DNA from: an uncultured Porphyromonadaceae bacterium
GTDB taxonomy: Bacteria > Bacteroidota > Bacteroidia > Bacteroidales > Muribaculaceae
Direction: 5' to 3'
Assembly (NCBI GenBank): GCA_947176355.1
Contig: CAMWQY010000117.1
Span: forward strand, 1 to 8,079
DNA length: 8,079 nt
Shown piece by piece: positions 1 to 5,480 of the stretch. The translations under genes were made by a program, and so were the position numbers. Within the stretch, counting starts at the first letter, position 1, and the number at the start of each line of letters is the position of its first letter. Under the pieces are notes generated by a model. It had not been told where the DNA came from. It made no database searches and saw only the letters and a program-made list of their open reading frames with translations.

Positions 1-310
1 GGTTGTCTCTCGTGCCGGCGCCGGATCTATCAGCGAGCTTGAACTTCTTGGCAAACCATGTATTCTCGTGCCAAGTCCCAACGTGGCAGAAGACCATCAG
101 ACAAAGAATGCCCGCGCCCTCTCCGACAAGGGGGCCGCAATACTGGTCAAAGACTCTGAAGCTCGCGAAAAGCTAATCGACGAAATCTTAAGCGTAATCC
201 ACGATAGCAAAAAGCTCGAGGATATGACTACAGAAATCAAGAAATTGGCGCTCCCTGAGTCAGACGAAAAGATTGTAGATGAAATTATCAAAATAATGCA
301 TAATTCTTAA
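1..310 (+). CDS. murG: MurG, UDP-GlcNAc:undecaprenyl-PP-MurNAc-pentapeptide GlcNAc transferase (3' part)
   Basis: Only the C-terminal ~102 residues are in the window; the first complete codon is at base 2 and the stop is TAA at 308-310. MurG transfers GlcNAc from UDP-GlcNAc to lipid I, making lipid II at the cytoplasmic face of the inner membrane. The visible part is the C-terminal Rossmann half that binds UDP-GlcNAc. It opens with [11 protein letters not shown], matching the family's S/CR-SGA-x-x-SE segment, followed by [10 protein letters not shown] and the AEDHQTKNA stretch. That stretch corresponds to the sugar-nucleotide-binding loop before the final helices. The position directly before murC fits the dcw cluster. 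The last codons (Ile-Met-His-Asn-Ser-stop) lie inside a degenerate heptamer repeat, so the extreme C-terminus may have been shaped by that repeat. The family call is secure; the 5' end is outside the window. Confidence 0.95.
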   Translation, partial: VVSRAGAGSISELELLGKPCILVPSPNVAEDHQTKNARALSDKGAAILVKDSEAREKLIDEILSVIHDSKKLEDMTTEIKKLALPESDEKIVDEIIKIMHNS

Positions 311-319
311 TTCACAATT
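292..319 (-). repeat. Degenerate reverse-oriented heptamer repeat over the murG stop codon
   Basis: Read in 7-base steps, this stretch is AATAATG, CATAATT, CTTAATT, CACAATT. The second unit is the exact reverse complement of AATTATG, the unit of the array at 366-428. The other three each differ by one base from CATAATT or CATAATG. It covers the last murG codons and the TAA stop. Bases 293-306 are a perfect 14-base reverse complement of 379-392 and again of 407-420, so a transcript could pair the two sides of the junction. Two further plus-oriented copies lie between the arrays (AATTATA at 328-334, AATTATG at 349-355). The alignment is read directly from the sequence; calling it a decayed inverted copy of the array is inference, and low-complexity A/T sequence could produce part of it by chance. 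Confidence 0.6.
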
Positions 320-365
320 TGCCACTCAATTATAGATAGGATGGTAGAAATTATGAAGTGTCTTT

Positions 366-428
366 AATTATGCATTATGAATTATGCATTATGCATTATG
401 AATTATGAATTATGCATTATGAATTATG
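366..428 (+). repeat. Perfect 7-bp tandem array (9 units) ending on the murC start codon
   Basis: There are nine contiguous heptamers, each AATTATG or CATTATG, in the order A-C-A-C-C-A-A-C-A by first base. Apart from that A/C alternation there is no mismatch. The last three bases of the ninth unit (426-428) are the murC ATG. Since 7 is 1 modulo 3, the ATG in each unit steps through all three frames, giving eight AUGs just upstream of murC. Heptameric short tandem repeats are described in other bacteria, notably cyanobacteria. Whether this unit is a recurrent genomic family here cannot be told from one window. It is not CRISPR: the units abut without spacers. Confidence 0.95.
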
Positions 429-429
429 A
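405..429 (+). promoter_or_regulatory. Repeat-encoded mini-ORFs closing at the murC start (possible translational coupling)
   Basis: The ATG at 405 opens a five-codon ORF, MNYAL, with TGA at 420-422, in the murC frame and three bases short of the murC ATG. The ATG at 412 opens MHYEL with TGA at 427-429, overlapping the murC start as ATGA. The ATG at 377 opens a longer ORF in the third frame that ends at 443-445, past the murC start. No clear Shine-Dalgarno sequence is present in the leader, which is usual in Bacteroidota. Ribosomes terminating at these stops could re-initiate at murC. The arrangement is seen directly, but it also follows automatically from the repeat unit, because each unit followed by A creates ATGA. 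A regulatory role is therefore speculative. Confidence 0.3.
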
Positions 430-1823
430 AAATAAATATACCTAAAAATATATACTTTGTAGGTGCCGGGGGCATCGGAATGGCTAATCTCGTGAGATAT
501 TTTCTCTCAAAAGGTTGTCATATTGCCGGCTACGACCGTACGTCGACACGCCTTACAGATGCTCTGATTAAAGAGGGCGCAGAAATAATATTCGAAGACG
601 ATCCGGAGCTTATTCCTGATGGAATGAAAAGTCCGGAAGATACCCTTGTGGTCTATACTCCCGCTGTCGGCGACGACAACCGTATTCTCTCTGAATTCAG
701 AAAGCTTGGATTCACTCCCGTAAAGCGTGCTGCTGTGCTTGGACTTATCACTGCAGACACTGATGGTATCTGCATATCCGGTTCGCATGGAAAGACCACC
801 ACTTCCTCTATGACGGCATGGATTCTGGAGCAGACAGATGGCGGCTGCAACGCTTTTTTAGGAGGGATACTTCGAAATACGGGAAGCAACCTCATGATAT
901 CTCGAGGAAGCCACTATTCTGTGATAGAGGCTGACGAATATGACCGTTCGTTCCACAGACTCCATCCATGGCTTGCAGTAGTGACCTCCACCGACCCGGA
1001 CCATCTCGACATCTACGGAGACGAAGCCGGCTACCTTGAAGGTTTTGCTCACTTCACTTCGTTGATTCGCCCGGGAGGCTATCTAATCATGCATACCGGT
1101 CTCAAGCTTATCCCAAGAATTGGTGAGAATGTCACGCTTGAGACCTACAGTGGACACCGCGGATCCGAAAAAGGCGACTGGTATGCCGATAATGTAAGGT
1201 GGGGCACAGGATCCCTGACCATCGACATCCATGGTCCGGAGACTGAAATCACCGACATCAGCCTCGGAGTCCCTGTTGAAATCAACATCGACAATGCCGT
1301 GGCGGCTGCCGCTGCTTCTTGGCATGCCGGAGCCACTCCCGAGGAAATCAAGAAAGGGCTTGAGACATTCAAAGGTGCTGAACGTCGCTTCCAAATATGG
1401 CTCGACGGAGTAAGTCAGAGCAAGACCGCTGTCATTGACGACTATGCACACTCTCCCGCAGAAGTCAAGGCATCAATAGAATCTGTAAGAAAGCTTTATC
1501 CGGGAAAAGAGATAGCCGTAATATTCCAGCCTCATCTCTATACCCGCACCCGCGACTTCGCCGGCGAGTTCGCCACCGCCCTCTCTGCAGCAGACAGACT
1601 GATCATGACAGAAATCTATCCGGCGAGAGAAAAACCAATCCCCGGAGTCGACTCTGAAATGGTCTTGAATGCCGTCAAATGCAAAAATAAAATATTTTGT
1701 GAGCGAAAAAATTTGCTCAATTTGATAAAAAATAGTAATTTTGAAGTTCTTATGACACTCGGTGCGGCAGATCTCAACGTCTTGTTGCCCGAAATCTGCC
1801 GTATCGTCAGCCAAACTGATTGA
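426..1823 (+). CDS. murC: MurC, UDP-N-acetylmuramate--L-alanine ligase
   Basis: A 465-residue cytoplasmic ATP-dependent ligase that adds L-Ala to UDP-MurNAc, the first step of stem-peptide synthesis; the length is normal. The N-terminal Rossmann domain carries VGAGGIGM (12-19), which binds UDP-MurNAc. The central ATPase domain has the P-loop GSHGKTTT (119-126), EADEYDRSF (168-176) and STDPDHLDIYG (188-198). The C-terminal domain has GAERRFQ (317-323), DDYAHSP (338-344), FQPHLYTRTRDF (367-378) and YPAREKPIPGV (398-408). The GGIGM nucleotide loop and the place between murG and ftsQ support MurC rather than Mpl. The start at 426 is fixed by an in-frame TGA at 420-422. Residue 343 is Ser where the usual MurC motif has a second His (DYxHHP). 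The 3' part around 1680-1745 is much more A/T-rich than the rest of the gene and holds a candidate promoter. Confidence 0.96.
   Translation: MKINIPKNIYFVGAGGIGMANLVRYFLSKGCHIAGYDRTSTRLTDALIKEGAEIIFEDDPELIPDGMKSPEDTLVVYTPAVGDDNRILSEFRKLGFTPVKRAAVLGLITADTDGICISGSHGKTTTSSMTAWILEQTDGGCNAFLGGILRNTGSNLMISRGSHYSVIEADEYDRSFHRLHPWLAVVTSTDPDHLDIYGDEAGYLEGFAHFTSLIRPGGYLIMHTGLKLIPRIGENVTLETYSGHRGSEKGDWYADNVRWGTGSLTIDIHGPETEITDISLGVPVEINIDNAVAAAAASWHAGATPEEIKKGLETFKGAERRFQIWLDGVSQSKTAVIDDYAHSPAEVKASIESVRKLYPGKEIAVIFQPHLYTRTRDFAGEFATALSAADRLIMTEIYPAREKPIPGVDSEMVLNAVKCKNKIFCERKNLLNLIKNSNFEVLMTLGAADLNVLLPEICRIVSQTD
1712..1743 (+). promoter_or_regulatory. Candidate internal promoter for ftsQ-ftsA-ftsZ within murC
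   Basis: TTTG at 1712-1715 and TAATTTTG at 1736-1743 are separated by 20 bases. This matches the Bacteroidota primary sigma consensus TTTG - 19 to 21 bases - TAnnTTTG at every specified position. A start site about 7 bases downstream would give a leader of roughly 125 bases before the ftsQ ATG at 1877. The site lies in an A/T-rich patch (about 1680-1745) of an otherwise mixed-composition gene. A by-eye scan of the plus strand found only one other complete TAnnTTTG (5834-5841), and it lacks an upstream TTTG at the right distance. The match is seen in the sequence; promoter activity is inferred. Confidence 0.5.
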
Positions 1824-1876
1824 TAGGCAATTTGTTATATATAAATTCCAAAATAGGGATAGAGGATTAGATAAAT

Positions 1877-2725
1877 ATGTGGAAGACAACTTTTAAAATC
1901 GTCTTGTGTCTTGTGCTACTGGGATACGTGGCATTTGCCTTTGCGTTCGTTAAAGAGGAGAATGCAAAGCGCGTATGCCGGGGCATAGACCTCCGCATAG
2001 TCGGAAATACACTTCCCGACAGTGTCTTGAGGCAAGGTGTCAATTCCCAGCTTGCCAAATATGGCAAAAAACTGAAAGGGGAAGCCATCGGGAAAATAGA
2101 TCTCAAAAATCTTGAAGATTATCTGAGCACATTCTCCAACTTCGAATCGGTGGAATGCTCTTTCAATCCGGATAGCCGACTGCGCATCACGATAGCTCCC
2201 ATCAAAGCTGAAGTAAGAGTATTCACTGACAAGGGCCCCAGTTTCTACATCAACCGTTTCGGTAAGCGAATCCAGGCAGACGCTGAGTTCTATATCGATG
2301 TCCCTGTCTTGATTGCTCCCGGAAAATACGACGATTGCATCTCGAGCGCTTTGTCCGTAATCAGATATACAGCGTCAGATCCGGAACTCGGACCTCTAAT
2401 CGCAGCTTATAAAATCGACGGACCCAACGACTTGATAATCATTCCAAAGCTACAAGGGCACGTAATCAATTTCGGCGATTCTACCCGCCTGGATGAAAAA
2501 AGAGCTGCGATTATGGCAGCATACCGCAACGTACTCCCGGCAAAAGGCTGGAATATATATGACACCATTTCTGTCAAATTCAAAAACCAAATTGTGGCAT
2601 CTCGCAAGAATAAAGCGATTTCAACTCATGGTGCTCTTGAAGATGATGGAATAGATCTTGAAGAAGCCACTCTTCCGGAAGTGGCAAATATTAATACTCA
2701 AAATTCCGCAGGAGATAACGGTTAA
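1877..2725 (+). CDS. ftsQ: FtsQ, bitopic cell-division scaffold protein
   Basis: A 282-residue protein with a short cytoplasmic N-terminus (MWKTTFK), one hydrophobic membrane segment at about residues 7-24, and a large extracytoplasmic part. FtsQ links early cytoplasmic divisome proteins to the FtsL/FtsB and FtsW/FtsI synthase complex. A POTRA-like region is suggested by GIDLRIVGN (36-44), followed by helices and the LRITIAPIKAEVRVF strand region (102-116). The beta domain follows (INRFGKRI at 125-132, through about 240), then a low-complexity acidic tail from about 252 to the end. The family is poorly conserved, so identity rests on topology, size, and the position between murC and ftsA. The gap from murC is 53 bases, the widest between complete genes here. 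An AGAGGA at 1861-1866, ten bases before the ATG, could act as a ribosome binding site although such sites are rare in this phylum. Confidence 0.88.
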   Translation: MWKTTFKIVLCLVLLGYVAFAFAFVKEENAKRVCRGIDLRIVGNTLPDSVLRQGVNSQLAKYGKKLKGEAIGKIDLKNLEDYLSTFSNFESVECSFNPDSRLRITIAPIKAEVRVFTDKGPSFYINRFGKRIQADAEFYIDVPVLIAPGKYDDCISSALSVIRYTASDPELGPLIAAYKIDGPNDLIIIPKLQGHVINFGDSTRLDEKRAAIMAAYRNVLPAKGWNIYDTISVKFKNQIVASRKNKAISTHGALEDDGIDLEEATLPEVANINTQNSAGDNG

Positions 2726-2734
2726 GATATATAA

Positions 2735-4057
2735 ATGGCTACAGACAAATACATAGCAGCACTTGAGATAAGCAGTTCGAAAGTAATTGGTGCGGTCGGA
2801 GCTGTCGGCAAAAGCGGACAGCTGGAAATCCTTGCCATCGAGCAAGAAAAGGGAGCTGATTCCGTAAGATACGGACAGATTCAGAATATCGGAGACACTT
2901 ACAATAAGATCGACTATGTCCTCGAAAGGCTCAGACGCCGACCTAATATTGCACCTAAAGAAATCATCGGTGTATACGTCGGGATTTCAGGACGATCTTT
3001 GAGAAACATCAGGAAGGATGTTACGCTCGCTCTTCCTGATGATACCGATATCACTGATGATATCATCGAGCGCCTTAAAAGAAGCGCAATGGAGGCTGAC
3101 CTTGACAGTTCTCTCGAAATAGTGGATGCCATACCTCGATATTTCACAGTTGGAAAGACCGAGACCCAACGCCCTAAAGGAATGATGAGCAATAACATAT
3201 CCGCAGTCTACGACCTGATTGTCGCTCGTCCAATCATTCAGAGCAACATCAAAAGGGTGGTCAAAGACCGTCTTGACCTTGACATCAGAGGAATTGTAAT
3301 CACTCCTTTGGCTACCGGAGAAATTGCTCTCAATGAACACGAGAAGAAACTCGGATGTATGCTCGTTGACATGGGAGCTGAGACCACTACCGTCACAATT
3401 TATTCTCGCGGCAACCTCGTCTATTTTGCTACACTACCATTCGGAGGAAGAAATATTACCTTAGACCTTATGGAACTTAATGAATTGGAAGATAAGGCTG
3501 AGGAATTAAAAATCAACTCCGGCAATGCGATGTCAACATCCGTACTATCTCAATTAAAAGTCGGCAACCACAAACAGTCGGAAATAAACAATTATGTAGT
3601 GGCAAGATCTGAAGAGATTGTGGCAAACATTGTGGAGCAGATTAAATATGCAGGGCTGACTGAAAAGGACATTCCGGAAGGCATTGTGCTTTGCGGAGGG
3701 GGTGCAAGACTTAATGGGATGATGGAGCTAATCGGCAAATTCACCGGTCTTAAGGTGAGAATGGCAAATCTCCCACACTACATCAGGATGACAGATATCA
3801 ATGGCCAGTCTATGGAAAGCCTGCAGATCGCAGCAATAATATATGCAGCTTCTAAAACTGCAGAGGATGATTGCCTGCAAATTCCTGCTCCACCAGAACC
3901 GGAAGAAGAACCGGAAGAAAAAATCGAGAAAATTGAAGAAACTCGTGATAAAAAAACGAAACCAAAGAAGCCGGGAATATTCGGCGGAATAGTCAAAAAA
4001 ATGGGAGAATGGTTCACTCCTATAGGGGAAGATGATGATGGCGACGAACTCACTTAA
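2735..4057 (+). CDS. ftsA: FtsA, actin-like Z-ring membrane tether
   Basis: A 440-residue actin/Hsp70-fold ATPase that binds the FtsZ C-terminal peptide and anchors the Z-ring to the cytoplasmic membrane. The phosphate-1 region is AALEISSSKVIGAVG (8-22). The FtsA-specific 1C subdomain follows (about 80-165; YVGISGRSLR at 81-90). The phosphate-2 loop is LVDMGAETTTVTIY (210-223) and the adenosine motif is GIVLCGGGARLNGM (316-329). After about residue 384 comes a Pro/Glu/Lys-rich linker, then an amphipathic segment, IFGGIVKKMGEWFTPI (415-430), that fits the C-terminal membrane-targeting helix. A ten-residue acidic tail (GEDDDGDELT) follows it. The start lies 9 bases after the ftsQ stop, indicating co-transcription. 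A run of seven A bases at 3950-3956 lies in the linker. Confidence 0.96.
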   Translation: MATDKYIAALEISSSKVIGAVGAVGKSGQLEILAIEQEKGADSVRYGQIQNIGDTYNKIDYVLERLRRRPNIAPKEIIGVYVGISGRSLRNIRKDVTLALPDDTDITDDIIERLKRSAMEADLDSSLEIVDAIPRYFTVGKTETQRPKGMMSNNISAVYDLIVARPIIQSNIKRVVKDRLDLDIRGIVITPLATGEIALNEHEKKLGCMLVDMGAETTTVTIYSRGNLVYFATLPFGGRNITLDLMELNELEDKAEELKINSGNAMSTSVLSQLKVGNHKQSEINNYVVARSEEIVANIVEQIKYAGLTEKDIPEGIVLCGGGARLNGMMELIGKFTGLKVRMANLPHYIRMTDINGQSMESLQIAAIIYAASKTAEDDCLQIPAPPEPEEEPEEKIEKIEETRDKKTKPKKPGIFGGIVKKMGEWFTPIGEDDDGDELT

Positions 4058-4094
4058 AAAAACATCAACTACCACCTCAAAATAAAAAATCAAT

Positions 4095-5471
4095 ATGGAA
4101 GATTATCTTAACGACATATCAAATACAACCGAATTTCTTGATGATGCCACTTCTGCTATCATCAAGGTGATAGGTGTAGGCGGTGGTGGTGACAATGCTG
4201 TCAACTATATGTACCGGCAGAATATCCCCAACGTCAACTTCGTGGTGTGCAATACCGACGAGCAAGCGCTCAAAATGTCGCCCGTGCCAAATCAGCTTAT
4301 CTTGGGATGGGACGTCACCCGAGGAAGGGGAGCGGGAAATGATCCCGGCACCGGACGCCAATGTGCTGAAGCTTCTACAGAAGATATCCGTGCTCTCTTC
4401 GACAAGAATACAGAAATGGTCTTCATCACTGCAGGCATGGGCGGTGGCACCGGAACCGGAGCTGCCCCCGTAGTAGCAAGGATCGCAAAAGAAGAGAATA
4501 AGCTGACCATCGGAATCGTAACTATTCCTTTCCTTTTCGAAGGAAAGAAAAAGATTATGAAAGCCATTGAAGGTGCAAAGGAGATGCAGAAGTTTGTAGA
4601 TGCTCTCCTCGTCATCAACAACGAGCAACTGATCGAGATCTACCCCGACCTCAACTTCTTCAATGCTTTTGAGAAGGCTGACGACACTCTTGCCAATGCT
4701 GCCAGGTCCATTTCTGAAATCATCAGTGAGGAATGCTACATCAATGTTGACTTTGAAGATGTCAAGACCACTCTCCGCGACTCTAAGACCGCTATCATTG
4801 CTACTGCATACGGCGATGGCGACCATCGCATCACGAGTGCTATCACCAACGCCCTGCACTCTCCATTGATGAAGAAACACGATGTCAACACTTCGCAAAG
4901 ATTGCTTCTGAAATTTGCATGCAACCGTAATAGCGAGAAGCCCATCACTGCTCAGGAAATGACTGAAATATATGCTTTCACTTCAAAACTTCCTGACAAT
5001 ATAGATGTGAAATGGGGTATCGCTGACAATCCGGAACTTGGCGACAAGCTTAAAGTCACAATTCTCGCATCAGGATTCGACCTTCACCTCATTGATAAGA
5101 AAATCAACGACCACGATAAGGAGACCGACAATATCGTTCTCTTTGGCGATGGCCACGATCCCGAAGCCAAAAATGAGAAGGAAAAAGAAGTCGACAGGCA
5201 GATTGCCGAAATGTATGGTGCTGACAAACTTAAACAGCAGATTCAAGATGCCAACAAAGCTAAGTATGCCGTCTTGGATCCTTCGCAGTATGACGATCAT
5301 GATGTGATTGATCTACTTGAAAGGATTCCGACATTCAGTAGAGATGCTAAATATCTCGAAAAGCTAAGAAAAGTTAAGGATAATAAAACCCGCCGTAATA
5401 CTCCTGATTATCTTAACCCGGCGAAAAAAGAAGACGAAGAAAACAAAAACAATAACGTCATAAGTTTTTAA
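4095..5471 (+). CDS. ftsZ: FtsZ, tubulin-like division GTPase
   Basis: A 458-residue GTPase that polymerises into the cytokinetic Z-ring. The Gly-rich loop is GVGGGGDNAVNYM (27-39), with CNTDEQAL (52-59) and TRGRGAGNDPGTGR (75-88) after it. The tubulin signature AGMGGGTGTGAAP is at 113-125. The T7 synergy loop NVDFEDVK (217-224) keeps the N, D and D positions that complete the GTPase site of the neighbouring subunit. Beyond T7 the wording KTAIIATAYGDGDHR (231-245) departs from the classical G-A-M-M-G-x-G but resembles Bacteroidales FtsZ as I remember it. After about 340 comes a charged linker. VIDLLERIPTFSRDAK (404-419) resembles the conserved FtsA-binding peptide, but about 40 basic and polar residues follow it. 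The gene lies 37 bases after ftsA; that gap is A-rich, with no hairpin and no promoter match. Confidence 0.97.
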   Translation: MEDYLNDISNTTEFLDDATSAIIKVIGVGGGGDNAVNYMYRQNIPNVNFVVCNTDEQALKMSPVPNQLILGWDVTRGRGAGNDPGTGRQCAEASTEDIRALFDKNTEMVFITAGMGGGTGTGAAPVVARIAKEENKLTIGIVTIPFLFEGKKKIMKAIEGAKEMQKFVDALLVINNEQLIEIYPDLNFFNAFEKADDTLANAARSISEIISEECYINVDFEDVKTTLRDSKTAIIATAYGDGDHRITSAITNALHSPLMKKHDVNTSQRLLLKFACNRNSEKPITAQEMTEIYAFTSKLPDNIDVKWGIADNPELGDKLKVTILASGFDLHLIDKKINDHDKETDNIVLFGDGHDPEAKNEKEKEVDRQIAEMYGADKLKQQIQDANKAKYAVLDPSQYDDHDVIDLLERIPTFSRDAKYLEKLRKVKDNKTRRNTPDYLNPAKKEDEENKNNNVISF

Positions 5472-5480
5472 TTTATCAAG

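Noticed and set aside
366..428. CRISPR-like array
   Set aside because: Units are only 7 bases and directly abut, with no spacers, and no cas genes are present.
1701..1718. Small hairpin in murC (7-bp stem with one G-U pair, AAAA loop)
   Set aside because: It lies in coding sequence, is weak and A/T-rich, and has no following T-run, so it is not supported as a terminator. It merely overlaps the candidate -33 element.
1831..1861. Possible promoter with TTTG at 1831-1834 in the murC-ftsQ gap
   Set aside because: The expected -7 position reads TAGGGATA and lacks the TTTG part of TAnnTTTG.
3950..3956. A7 run in the ftsA linker as a programmed frameshift site
   Set aside because: The phase is T-AAA-AAA-ACG, which does not fit an X-XXY-YYZ slippery heptamer in the zero frame, and the full downstream FtsA membrane-targeting segment is encoded without shifting.
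4119..4898. 259-codon open frame on the minus strand opposite ftsZ
   Set aside because: It lies entirely inside ftsZ, whose motifs are unmistakable in the plus frame. The antisense translation shows no recognisable domain and follows from codon bias.
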